DNA of 36,124 nt from a virus. Shown here piece after piece: positions 7,740 through 14,802 of this stretch; the first letter of the stretch is position 1, and every line of letters starts with the position of its first letter. The stretch spans positions 1 to 36,124 of IMG/VR virus record IMGVR_UViG_3300035190_000282, one strand, 5' to 3'. The translations under genes and the position numbers were made by a program. The notes beneath the pieces were generated by a model that had not been told where the DNA came from, did no database searches, and saw only the letters and a program-made list of their open reading frames with translations.

Positions 7740-8106
7740 CTTGAATCTTGTTCAGTGCGATCAGGACTGCTTGCTGGATAGGGGCCTGCTGGAGTGAACC
7801 GTCTTCGTTCGACAGATCGATTGTCTCGCGCCATCTGGCTTGCGTCTTGAGCCAGAAGATCATTGCCGTGGTGTCGCCATCCATCGCCTTCTTGTAGAGC
7901 CGACCTGCGATCTGTGCGTTGGCCTGTGCTTTGGCGGTGTCGAGTTCGTCTCGGTAATATTTGCTCATGGTCTCGGTCGCCATGCCGAGGATCTTGGCGA
8001 GCGTTGGCTGGGGCGTGCCGACGAGGGTATGGAGCTGTACCACTTGAGCGATGCGCTCATCGCGGCCTATCGGTGGTCTGCCTCCTGGGTTCTTTGGTTT
8101 GGTCAT
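7723..8106 (-). CDS. Terminase small subunit (probable)
   Basis: A 127-residue protein with a basic start (MTKPKNPGGRPPIGRDERIA), a helix-turn-helix (QPTLAKILGMATETMSKYYRD) and a helical region RLYKKAMDGDTTAMIFWLKT typical of phage small terminases that recognise the packaging site. It sits directly before the large subunit with overlapping ends and begins inside the stop of the ParB-methyltransferase gene (8103-8106). The assignment rests on the HTH plus position. Confidence 0.88.
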   Translation of the reverse strand: MTKPKNPGGRPPIGRDERIAQVVQLHTLVGTPQPTLAKILGMATETMSKYYRDELDTAKAQANAQIAGRLYKKAMDGDTTAMIFWLKTQARWRETIDLSNEDGSLQQAPIQQAVLIALNKIQDAEGE

Positions 8107-9434
8107 GAGGAGGCTTTGAGTTCGGCCCGCTTGGCCGCGATGGCGTCAGTGTAGGAGCCAGCGGCGTCCTTTTCCCAATCGTAGCGGGAGGTGGCGACAT
8201 CCTCGAATGTCTGGCCGGTGGATTCGAGTGTTGCCTTGTGGCCGGTGAACTCCTGCCAGCGTTTGACGGCCACATCGACATACTCGGGCGACAGCTCCAT
8301 CGCGTAGATGCATCGCCCGGTCATTTCGCCTGCAATGATGGTCGTGCCGGAACCAGAGAAGGGCTCATAGACGGCTTGGCCGGGGCTCGAGTTGTTTTCT
8401 ATCGGGCGCTTCATGCACTCGACGGGTTTTTGCGTGCTGTGCCCGGTGCTGTTCTCTTTCGGCTTCTGTATTTGCCAAAGCGTTGACTGCTTCCTATCCC
8501 CCGCCCAATGACCGGTGGCGGATTTTCGGACTGCATACCAACATGGCTCATGGTGCGGGTGATAATGGCCGCGACCGATCACAAATTGATGTTTAGCCCA
8601 TATGATCTGAGAGCGGATTTGAAGGCCACAACTCAACAGACTTTCCGCAACGATGTGCGCCATGTTTCCGGCGTGCCACACATAGGCAACGTCACCGGGG
8701 AACAGCGCCCACGCCTCGCTCCAGTCCGCCTTCTCGTCGTTCATAACCTTGCCGTGCATGCCGCCGCGCTTTCCCGGATTTGTGTCCGGCATGGCGTCCT
8801 TGCGCCAAGTCGCATCATACTCCACGCCATACGGCGGGTCCGTCACCATGAGGTGCGGCTTGACGTTAGCCAGCAGCGCCTCAACATCGGTCGCCACCGT
8901 GCTATCGCCACACATCAGCCGATGCTTACCCATCAGCCAAACGTCGCCCAGCACCGTCACAGGGTTGACCGGCGTTTCCGGCACCGCATCCGGATCGGTC
9001 AAGCCCTCGGTCTTGTCGGCCAGCAGGTTGCCGAGTTCGCCGGGATCGAAGCCGGTGAGGGACAGGTCGAAGTCGAGCGCCTGGAGATCACCTAGCTCGA
9101 TCTTCAGCAGATCAATGTCCCATCCGGCGTTTAGCGCCAGCTTGTTGTCGGCGATCACATAGGCGCGGCGCTGGGCCTCCGTGAGGCCGTCGAGCACAAT
9201 GCACGGGGCTTCGGTGATGCCGAGCTTCCTGCCCGCCATGATGCGCCCGTGGCCCGCGATGATGCCTCCCTCGGCGTCGATCAGGACGGGATTCGTCCAG
9301 CCGAATTCCTTGATGCTGGCGGCGATCTGGGCCACCTGGGCGTCGGAGTGGGTGCGGCTGTTGCGGGCATATGGGATCAGGGATTCGATTGGGCGGTAGG
9401 TGATTTGAAGGTTTTTAGCTTTGCTCGGCTTCAT
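8103..9434 (-). CDS. ParB-like nuclease / DNA methyltransferase fusion
   Basis: Two domains are clear in 443 residues. Residues 10-95 are a ParB/sulfiredoxin-type domain (PYARNSRTHS, GWTNPVLIDAEGGIIAGHGR). From about 160 is an N6-adenine or N4-cytosine methyltransferase with GDVWLMGKHRLMCGDS, catalytic DPPYGVEYD (199-207) and the SAM motif FSGSGTT (359-365). DPPY before FSGSGTT is the beta-class order. It is the first gene of the late operon and overlaps the small terminase by 4 bp, so it probably modifies phage DNA before packaging, against host restriction or to mark packaging sites. The target sequence is unknown. Confidence 0.94.
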   Translation of the reverse strand: MKPSKAKNLQITYRPIESLIPYARNSRTHSDAQVAQIAASIKEFGWTNPVLIDAEGGIIAGHGRIMAGRKLGITEAPCIVLDGLTEAQRRAYVIADNKLALNAGWDIDLLKIELGDLQALDFDLSLTGFDPGELGNLLADKTEGLTDPDAVPETPVNPVTVLGDVWLMGKHRLMCGDSTVATDVEALLANVKPHLMVTDPPYGVEYDATWRKDAMPDTNPGKRGGMHGKVMNDEKADWSEAWALFPGDVAYVWHAGNMAHIVAESLLSCGLQIRSQIIWAKHQFVIGRGHYHPHHEPCWYAVRKSATGHWAGDRKQSTLWQIQKPKENSTGHSTQKPVECMKRPIENNSSPGQAVYEPFSGSGTTIIAGEMTGRCIYAMELSPEYVDVAVKRWQEFTGHKATLESTGQTFEDVATSRYDWEKDAAGSYTDAIAAKRAELKASS

Positions 9435-9489
9435 TTTTTACCATCTGGTCAGTTTTTTACTTGCGAATAACGTAACGGCTCCGAAACGA

Positions 9490-9505
9490 TTGCGACAATA
9501 TGCAA
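9490..9505. promoter_or_regulatory. Degenerate operator-like palindrome before the late operon
   Basis: TTGCGACAATATGCAA keeps the outer TTGC-N8-GCAA of the repeated 16-bp palindrome but has changed inner bases. It lies 56 bp before the ATG at 9434, next to a weak promoter (TTGTCG, 18 bp, TACGTT on the minus strand). It may let the same regulator act on the late operon. Weak evidence. Confidence 0.3.
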
Positions 9506-9506
9506 T

Positions 9507-9535
9507 AAAAAAAGCCCCACCACAAGGGCGGGGCC
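9507..9535 (-). terminator. Rho-independent terminator
   Basis: On the minus strand GCCCCGCC pairs with GGTGGGGC (8 bp, one wobble) around CTTGT and is followed by seven T. It ends the leftward transcript from the 9573-11896 genes and insulates the late operon that begins at 9434. A second 7-bp hairpin (CTGCGGT/ACCGCAG, 9541-9566) lies just before it. Confidence 0.85.
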
Positions 9536-9572
9536 AAGTACTGCGGTAGGGAGGAGTAAACCGCAGGGTGAG

Positions 9573-9815
9573 TTAGGTGATCCTCGTGACTCTTACGCCG
9601 GTGATGCCGCCTTTGCAAACGGTGCGGCAACGAAACTTGATTGGCGTGATTGAGTTCCGCACCCTGAGATTGCAGATTGCCTTGTTGACGTTTTGCCGGA
9701 TGGCTCCGGCCAGGAACGTGGATTCCCCGACCTTGAGTGCGCGGAGTGGGTATTTGGGCGGGCGTCCACGGCCTCTGTTGTCGGCAAACTCGGTGTAGTG
9801 CGGGAGTGTGATCAT
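9573..9815 (-). CDS. Small phage protein with AT-hook-like segment (80 aa)
   Basis: The product starts MITLPHYTEFADNRGRGRPP and carries an AT-hook-like RGRGRPPKYP at about 14-23, then a basic domain KVGESTFLAGAIRQNVNKAI ending GGITGVRVTRIT. Similar small proteins with a KYPxxxLxVGES core are scattered through phages. DNA binding is plausible from charge and the hook motif but not shown. Its ATG overlaps the stop of the 33-residue gene upstream (ATGA), and a strong terminator follows. Confidence 0.7.
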   Translation of the reverse strand: MITLPHYTEFADNRGRGRPPKYPLRALKVGESTFLAGAIRQNVNKAICNLRVRNSITPIKFRCRTVCKGGITGVRVTRIT

Positions 9816-9913
9816 GGCGTCACCAGCAGGAAGGCGTAGGTGAGTCCGTAGATGGCGAGGCAGAAGGCCGCGACCTTGGCGAGCTGGGCGGCGAGGAAGA
9901 GGTAGGCGGTCAT
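9812..9913 (-). CDS. Tiny membrane protein (33 aa)
   Basis: ATG 9913 (GGAGAT site) opens MTAYLFLAAQLAKVAAFCLA and ends IYGLTYAFLLVTP; nearly the whole chain is one hydrophobic helix. Both ends overlap neighbours by 4 bp (ATGA), which argues for a real coupled gene. Such phage miniproteins can be inner-membrane effectors or accessory lysis proteins. No function can be assigned. Confidence 0.55.
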   Translation of the reverse strand: MTAYLFLAAQLAKVAAFCLAIYGLTYAFLLVTP

Positions 9914-11304
9914 TGATGTATCTCCATATATGATTTGATCACTTCTGCCGCTGCTTGCGGGACGATGGCATTGCCGTAGGCGCGCAGGCGTCCCACTCTG
10001 GCGGGAGCCCCATGTCCGATGGGGAAGCCAATCTCGGCATAGGTTTCGTAGGCGTGAGCCCAAGACGCCTGTGCATGGCGTGCCAGAAGTGATGACAAAA
10101 GATGCACAGCGTCTGCAGATTTTCGGGCGCGTTGTTCTTCCAGTTCTCGTCTATGTGGTGAACCTGCAGCCGCTTCGTCGCCCCGCAGCACTCGCATGAA
10201 CCCAGCCTCTGCTTCCTCGCGTGATAGTGCGCCGCCTTCCTTGAGGCACCACCCTTCGATCTGGAGTTGGCGCAGGAAAGCGAGCAGAAACGGCGCCTCA
10301 TGAAGTCCCGGTAGCCTTCCAGCCGCCCAGACTGATCGCGCCTGCGCTCCAAGGTTTTCGCGCAATGCTCGCAGGAGCGCGGATCGTGAACTTTCGCTTT
10401 CCATTGCTGCCGCATCTAGGGCTTCCTCGATTTCTTGAATTGCCTCGGGGCGCACTCGTCCCAGGCTTTCGGCAGACCCATCAGCCAGCGGCTGTGGGCG
10501 GGCCTCAACTGGCCGCCACTTTCCATCCCGGCAGAAGAGCCAGTCAGCAGCTCGCCAGTGGCCGTCAGTCGGGCGGGCCCTGCCAGTTGCGCCGTCACGT
10601 CCAACCGATCCGTTGAGAGTTTCCCGTCCCTGATCCGACCGCCCTGATACCCACCCTTGTGGTCCGTCGTTGCAGGCGTCGGCCAGCCCGCCAGTTGCGC
10701 CTGATCCTGTAGCGCGCCCGAGCGGCCCTCGCCCTTCCCGGCTTCCGAGTAGCGGTTGTAGTCCGTGCCCTTCGTGTCGTGGACTGTCGGCGTCGGCCAG
10801 CCGCTCACCAACAAACCAGAGACGCTGGCGGATGTGCGGGGCGCCGACGCTCGCCGCGCACAAATCTGCCGCCCCAATGGCGTAGCCCGATGCTTCCATG
10901 TCAGACTGTACAGTGTCGAGCCAGCCGAGGCCGTCCTTGCTCGCAACCTGCTCTCCAAAGACAACTGGAGGATGGCACTCTGCGATGAGGCGGTGGAACT
11001 CAGGCCAGAGGTGCCGGTCGTCATCGAAGCCTTTTCCCTTTCCGGCGGCGCTGAATGGCTGGCAGGGGCAGGAGCCGGTCCAGACAGGTCGGTCGTCGGG
11101 CCATCCTGCGAGACGGAGGGCATAGGACCAGACGCCGATGCCGGCGAAGAAGTGGCACTGGGTGTAGCCGCGGAGGTCCGCAGCAGCCACGTCCCGAATG
11201 GATCTGTCATCTACGTCACCTTCCGCTATCAGTTTACTGTCGATCAGGTTGCGCAGCCACTGCGCGGCGTAGGGGTCTATCTCGTTATAGTATGCGGCCA
11301 TCAC
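9910..11304 (-). CDS. C5-cytosine DNA methyltransferase with internal insertion
   Basis: Motifs appear in order: FFAGIGVWS (I, about 52-60), GSCPCQPFSAAGKGKGF (IV, catalytic Cys81), VFGEQVASKDG (VI, EQV for the usual ENV), APHIRQRLWFVGERLADA (VIII) and RVGRLRAYGNAIVPQ (X, C-terminal). Between RPVE (about 275) and the GHGAPARVGRL near the C-terminus lie about 150 extra residues; this stretch encodes an HNH nuclease in another frame. The enzyme's own frame stays open through it. GTG 11304 or ATG 11301 can be the start, both behind GAGGAG. It probably protects phage DNA from host restriction; whether it is still active with the insert is unclear. Confidence 0.88.
   Translation of the reverse strand: MMAAYYNEIDPYAAQWLRNLIDSKLIAEGDVDDRSIRDVAAADLRGYTQCHFFAGIGVWSYALRLAGWPDDRPVWTGSCPCQPFSAAGKGKGFDDDRHLWPEFHRLIAECHPPVVFGEQVASKDGLGWLDTVQSDMEASGYAIGAADLCAASVGAPHIRQRLWFVGERLADADSPRHEGHGLQPLLGSREGRGPLGRATGSGATGGLADACNDGPQGWVSGRSDQGRETLNGSVGRDGATGRARPTDGHWRAADWLFCRDGKWRPVEARPQPLADGSAESLGRVRPEAIQEIEEALDAAAMESESSRSALLRALRENLGAQARSVWAAGRLPGLHEAPFLLAFLRQLQIEGWCLKEGGALSREEAEAGFMRVLRGDEAAAGSPHRRELEEQRARKSADAVHLLSSLLARHAQASWAHAYETYAEIGFPIGHGAPARVGRLRAYGNAIVPQAAAEVIKSYMEIHQ
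9939..10415 (-). CDS. HNH endonuclease nested in the methyltransferase gene
   Basis: This 158-codon frame lies entirely inside the methyltransferase gene in a different minus-strand frame. It has a first zinc ribbon (CEHC at 15-18, FCSLSC at 43-48) and a classic HNH core: CECCGATKRLQVHHIDENW (74-92), then NNAPENLQTLCIFCH with His86/His87, Asn95 and Cys104/Cys107. Such a motif set would not arise by chance. Its ATG follows immediately after a TAG in the same frame. Its last 24 codons are the out-of-frame reading of methyltransferase motif X, so the true nuclease probably ends near residue 120. It is a homing-type mobile gene. Confidence 0.75.
   Translation of the reverse strand: MRQQWKAKVHDPRSCEHCAKTLERRRDQSGRLEGYRDFMRRRFCSLSCANSRSKGGASRKAAHYHARKQRLGSCECCGATKRLQVHHIDENWKNNAPENLQTLCIFCHHFWHAMHRRLGLTPTKPMPRLASPSDMGLPPEWDACAPTAMPSSRKQRQK
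10416..11210 (-). other. Overlapping alternate-frame ORF inside the methyltransferase gene
   Basis: A 264-codon frame starting at ATG 11210 covers most of the methyltransferase gene. It contains ESRLRARTASAGSTLYSLTW, two GWPTPT/GWPTPA motifs and a C-terminus AHSRWLMGLPKAWDECAP. I recall proteins with these motifs in many phage genomes, so the frame may be translated. Because it is the shifted reading of conserved methyltransferase sequence in GC-rich DNA, conservation alone does not prove translation. It sits in the same frame as, and directly before, the HNH gene. Confidence 0.3.
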
Positions 11305-11525
11305 GCCTTCTCCTCTGCTAGGTAGGTGGTCCAGACCACGCGAGCGCCGGGGCCGATGTTGCCGATGCGGAGTGCCATCTCTGCCATTTGGATGCGGGCG
11401 GGTTTGCTCTTGGTGTGGCGGCGCATCGCCTCAATGATGAGGAGGGCTTCCCAGGCGGTCTGCGGAGGCTTGCGGGGGCGTGACAAACGGACAGGGCGGA
11501 TGAAGGTGGTTGTTCCGGTGATCAT
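11301..11525 (-). CDS. Small basic phage protein (74 aa)
   Basis: ATG 11525 has an excellent ribosome binding site (AAGGAGGAACC). The protein starts MITGTTTFIRPVRLSRPRKP, then a helical WEALLIIEAMRRHT segment and ARIQMAEMALRIGNIGPGAR. It is basic and could bind nucleic acid, but I do not recognise the family. Its TGA overlaps the methyltransferase start, so the two are translationally coupled. Confidence 0.65.
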   Translation of the reverse strand: MITGTTTFIRPVRLSRPRKPPQTAWEALLIIEAMRRHTKSKPARIQMAEMALRIGNIGPGARVVWTTYLAEEKA

Positions 11526-11552
11526 TTTTGGTTCCTCCTTGGTGATGGGTGG

Positions 11553-11570
11553 GAGGGGCCGAAGCCCCTC
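11553..11570 (-). terminator. UUCG-capped stem-loop
   Basis: On the minus strand GAGGGGC-TTCG-GCCCCTC forms a perfect 7-bp stem with the very stable UUCG tetraloop in the 47-nt gap after the 11573-11896 gene. No T tract follows, so partial termination or mRNA protection is more likely than full termination. Confidence 0.6.
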
Positions 11571-11572
11571 GG

Positions 11573-11896
11573 TTAGGCGGCGTGCCAGAATGATGCGATG
11601 AATCCCTCGTAGCGGCAGGACTCGGTGACGGAGTCGATTGTCTCCTGATTTTGCCCGTCGTGGACAATCATAACCGCATCGCTGCCGTCGATGTCGGCGC
11701 GGTATACGTGATAGCCAGTCTGGTTGCTGGCGTTCGGGCGGCTCTGCTCCTCATAGGTGCGGCCTTCTCCGCCGATGCTTTCGTCGAGTGCCTTGGCAAA
11801 TTCCAGCGCGGTCCCTGCGAAGATTTTGCCATTGAGGTCGGCGCTGTCGCCCCAGATGAAGCCAGAGTAATTGTCGATCAGAATGTAGCGTGCCAT
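11573..11896 (-). CDS. Hypothetical phage protein (107 aa), first gene after the paired operator
   Basis: ATG 11896 is chosen for its AGGGAG site; the longer in-frame form would run over the operators. The product starts MARYILIDNYSGFIWGDSAD, is acidic, and contains TALEFAKALDESIGG, TGYHVYRADIDGSDAVMIVH and a C-terminal GFIASFWHAA. I do not recognise the domain. It is the promoter-proximal gene of the leftward unit under the 18-bp inverted repeat, so it is probably made early and under phage regulator control. Confidence 0.7.
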   Translation of the reverse strand: MARYILIDNYSGFIWGDSADLNGKIFAGTALEFAKALDESIGGEGRTYEEQSRPNASNQTGYHVYRADIDGSDAVMIVHDGQNQETIDSVTESCRYEGFIASFWHAA

Positions 11897-11933
11897 GTGC
11901 GTGCTCCCTTGTTGATGCCCCCACCATAGCGCC

Positions 11934-11975
11934 ATTGCAGGAATCTGCAAGCGGAATCTTGCAGATTCCTGCAAT
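11934..11975. promoter_or_regulatory. Paired operators OL1/OL2 forming an 18-bp perfect inverted repeat
   Basis: Two 16-bp palindromes, TTGCAGGAATCTGCAA (11935-11950) and TTGCAGATTCCTGCAA (11959-11974), lie 24 bp apart. Together they make a perfect inverted repeat with 18-bp arms and a 6-bp spacer. On the minus strand one half site (TTGCAG) sits 16 bp before TATGGT (11923-11928), so binding would cover the promoter of the gene starting at 11896. The same palindrome pair with the same spacing recurs at 14991-15030. Confidence 0.8.
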
Positions 11976-12424
11976 CCCGTGGTGACGTAGCGTAACAGCC
12001 TGTACTGGGGGGGCAATTACCGATATGTCAGTACATCGGCTAGACATGGCCTGTCCGGGAAAATAATCGCCAGAAACCCTATGAAACACTGTACTTCTCT
12101 CTTAATAGTTCTTTTTTTTTATTATTAAGTACACCACCTTTCCCCCTCTCTATAGGGGGAGGGGGGAGGGGGGAGGGTGCCGGGTGTGTATATGACCCCC
12201 GCCCAAGTTAATGGATAATTCGCTTTTTTTCGCGTTTTATCTTTTGCAATCAATGACTTGAACGAAAAAAGTGCCTGTCCTTGATATTCCCCGGCATTGT
12301 CCCGGCAATGTTTTATTCGCACTGAGGGTCGAGGTCATCCCTGGCCACACCTTAGAGCAGGCCACAGATCAACACAGAGGGGCCACCAGTGGCAAAGACC
12401 TCGCAGCGGCTATGGTGGTGGCCC
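11976..12424. other. Gene-free region, candidate replication origin
   Basis: No convincing gene lies here. Visible structure: TGTACT/AGTACA at 12001, 12030, 12090 and 12128; an AT-rich inverted repeat CTTAATA...TATTAAG (12101-12129) enclosing a run of nine T; a G-run tract at 12155-12177 (G5, G6, G6 and G3 separated by single A) able to fold as a G-quadruplex; a second T-rich patch near 12223-12243; and two near-identical CCGGCAWTG units at 12290-12310. AT-rich DNA plus repeats beside the primase-helicase gene fits a replication origin. This is inference. Confidence 0.4.
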
Positions 12425-12454
12425 AAAACAGAAAAGGGGCCTGTGGAGGCCCCT
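12425..12454 (-). terminator. Rho-independent terminator after the primase gene
   Basis: Reading on the minus strand, AGGGGCCT and AGGCCCCT form a perfect 8-bp stem around CCAC, followed by the T-rich TTTCTGTTTT. It lies about 50 nt past the primase-helicase stop at 12503 and should end the regulator-primase transcript before the candidate origin. Confidence 0.85.
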
Positions 12455-12502
12455 AATCGCGTTGGCGCGGTGTATGATAAGGTTAAGAAACCTTTCTCTC
12501 CT

Positions 12503-14800
12503 TTACGGGGCGAACCATGCCAGCCGGGGGCGGCCCCTTTTGCCCTCGGTGGTATTGCGGCACTCAATGCCGTAATCTGCAACCAGCGTGTCCATCACCG
12601 CCTTACGCTTGAGCGGCTCCAGGCCTTTGAAGCCCCGGATCGCAGCAGCAAGTTCCGGCTCGGAAATTCCCTTGAGGCCCGACGTCTCGATCCGCTCATA
12701 GACCTGCTTGCACGTCTTTTCAAAAATGCCATCAGCCATCTTGCGCTTGAGGCCATCGACTGCGCGAAACGCGTAAAACCTAGCATAGTCTATCGCCCAT
12801 CTAAGACTGTCGGCACTGACCTCGCTCTCGCCCCGGCTCACGGCTACGATCAGGCCAAGCCGCATTGAGATCTCTTTTGTGCGGCCAAACATGGCATCAA
12901 GCCCAAGTCGATCATGGGCGTTCATGGCCTCGATCATCTCAGCGTCAAACTTCATAATCAGGTCTGCGCATTCGGTTGAAAAATTGACCAGCACCGGAGA
13001 CGGCGGCGTCTCATGGCTGTCGGCATCCAGGTTTCCGGCTTTTGCGGTAGCGCAGGCCTTTGCCCACTCGAGCAGGCGGTCAGTCGGCTGGATCATGCGC
13101 CGCATCTGCGAGACCTGCCTCCCGATAGGGCTTTCGACAATCAAGAAACGGCCCAGGAATCCATCAAGGACCGATTGCGAGGAGATGCCATCAAAGAGGG
13201 TTGACGGCGTGGTCATGGTCAGGAGTGTCAGGGACGGATTACGGACAAAACGGTCAAGCTCTTTTGCGTCCTGCTTCCGAAGGCCGAACTTGCTCATGCC
13301 GTGGCCGCGCAGGATGCTGTCCTGCCGCCCGAAAGCCTCCATCATGATAGTCTGGGCATCGGATTTGTGATGGTTGCCTTGGGCCTTTGCAGATTGCAGG
13401 ACGCGGCCTAACTCATCAATGACGGCGATATGGCAGGGCTGGTCGATGAGTGACGAGATAACGCCCGATGCCGAGGCATAGCCCGCAGGGCCGATGAGGC
13501 GTTCAAGGCCAGCCGTTTCAAGTAGTTTCTCAATCGTGGTCTTGGCATGCTCCTTGCCAGCCGAGGAGACGGCGACATTCAGGAAATACAGGCTGGAATA
13601 GTTGCGCTGGTCTGTCATCCATCGTCGCCCCATGACGACGGACCCGAATGCAAGAGCGGATTGGACAGCGAACTGCGGCTGCGCGCGTGCGGCAGTGGTG
13701 TTGTAATAGTTGACCACATCCTGGAGGATGCCGGGCACGGAGAGCAGATGATCCGGAATCGAGGCCAGAGGGTTGTCGGGCGGGGCAGCGCGGCGGCTGG
13801 GGATGATGTTGTTGGCGACTTGCCCGCCGTGGTCGATCCACTCGGCATCCTCCGGGGCATAGGCATTGGCTGGATCGGTGGTGATGTTGAGATAGGCCGC
13901 AGCGGCCTTAACTGCCTCTCGGGTGTTTCCGGCGTGTTCGCAGTGTGTGTAGAGGTCGAAGCAGTCGAAGGAGTGGGCCGAGTCAAATGGATCTGACCCA
14001 TGATGGCTGTAGGCGGTGCCGTCGTCGAACAGGATGACACCGGCGAGGCCTGATTTGCTGTTCGGACTGAGAAATCGATCCTTGGCTGTCTGCCGATAGC
14101 CGTACTGGGGCAGGAGCTGCGCCAACGCGTGCGCGGCATTGTAGGCATCAATGACGCTCGTGGCCTCGGACTGGATGCGCTTGCGCAGCGGGGCTTGCAG
14201 TTGAGGCTTTGTCTTCCACGAGCAGGCATCGATGAGCTGGATGCGAAATTTGTCCCACTGCTCCCACATGATCTGGAGAGGTTCCGGGAGCATGGGCAAA
14301 TCGGCATAGGACGGGCCGTCCCATTGATATGGCTCCTGCGTGTCTGGATGGATTGATGGCGGCAGCACATCTTGAGATCCGCAGGCGCGGAATTCAAAGA
14401 CGACTGTGGAGCCTTTGCCCTCGGGGTTCGGCCATGCGACCTTGTGCGTCTTGAGATCATCTCGGTGGGCGCGAAATATGGCCTTGCCTCGCCCTGGGCG
14501 ACCGATGATGCGCGGGGCTTTGGCGAGAATGGCATCGATGTCGACGCCCATTGCTGCGAAGGCCATCCGGCTCCACTCGAGGTGGTCGATGTCAATGGCG
14601 CATGTGCCGGATGCCGCGTGCAGCAGGCCGACGTTGTGCGTGGGATTCGCGGTGTAATATCGCTCGGCATCGTCGGGCTGACGTAGTGCCCGTTCGGGCT
14701 GCTGCCAGCCGAGTGCTGTCGGGGCTTTTGATCCAGCCGGGATGGTGACGAGCGCCCATCCCAGCTCCGTATAGTGTCTGACGCTCGCGATGATGTTCAA
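12503..14800 (-). CDS. Primase-helicase: Prim-Pol domain plus DUF3987-type ATPase
   Basis: About 765 residues. The N-terminal bifunctional primase/polymerase domain shows GWALVTIPAGSKAPTALGWQ, HNVGLLHAASGTCAIDIDH (metal-binding Asp72/Asp74) and RPGRGKAIFR. From about 360 a helicase-like ATPase follows with SSAGKEHAKTT (Walker A region, about 414-424), CHIAVIDELGRVL (Walker B) and the arginine-rich FDGISSQSVLDGFLGRFLIV. It probably primes and unwinds DNA at the phage origin, since no replicative polymerase is encoded. TTG 14800 is the preferred start because AAGGAGG sits 7 nt before it; TTG 14806 is only about 2 nt from that site. Confidence 0.9.
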   Translation of the reverse strand: MNIIASVRHYTELGWALVTIPAGSKAPTALGWQQPERALRQPDDAERYYTANPTHNVGLLHAASGTCAIDIDHLEWSRMAFAAMGVDIDAILAKAPRIIGRPGRGKAIFRAHRDDLKTHKVAWPNPEGKGSTVVFEFRACGSQDVLPPSIHPDTQEPYQWDGPSYADLPMLPEPLQIMWEQWDKFRIQLIDACSWKTKPQLQAPLRKRIQSEATSVIDAYNAAHALAQLLPQYGYRQTAKDRFLSPNSKSGLAGVILFDDGTAYSHHGSDPFDSAHSFDCFDLYTHCEHAGNTREAVKAAAAYLNITTDPANAYAPEDAEWIDHGGQVANNIIPSRRAAPPDNPLASIPDHLLSVPGILQDVVNYYNTTAARAQPQFAVQSALAFGSVVMGRRWMTDQRNYSSLYFLNVAVSSAGKEHAKTTIEKLLETAGLERLIGPAGYASASGVISSLIDQPCHIAVIDELGRVLQSAKAQGNHHKSDAQTIMMEAFGRQDSILRGHGMSKFGLRKQDAKELDRFVRNPSLTLLTMTTPSTLFDGISSQSVLDGFLGRFLIVESPIGRQVSQMRRMIQPTDRLLEWAKACATAKAGNLDADSHETPPSPVLVNFSTECADLIMKFDAEMIEAMNAHDRLGLDAMFGRTKEISMRLGLIVAVSRGESEVSADSLRWAIDYARFYAFRAVDGLKRKMADGIFEKTCKQVYERIETSGLKGISEPELAAAIRGFKGLEPLKRKAVMDTLVADYGIECRNTTEGKRGRPRLAWFAP

Positions 14801-14802
14801 AT

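Noticed and set aside
10765-11325. 186-codon plus-strand ORF opposite the methyltransferase gene
   Set aside because: Complement of conserved methyltransferase motifs, with no domain or ribosome binding site of its own.
12155-12177. Treating the G-run tract as a terminator
   Set aside because: The preceding CCCCC can pair with the first G run but no T tract follows, so it is described only as a possible quadruplex within the origin candidate.
12125-12322. 65-codon minus-strand ORF in the gene-free region
   Set aside because: No ribosome binding site. It is read across the G-run tract, giving a poly-Pro segment, and resembles no known family; more likely chance.
13615-14670. 351-codon ORF in another minus-strand frame of the primase-helicase gene
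   Set aside because: Ser/Pro/Arg-rich low-quality sequence typical of a shifted frame in GC-rich DNA. The overlapping primase frame has clear catalytic motifs.
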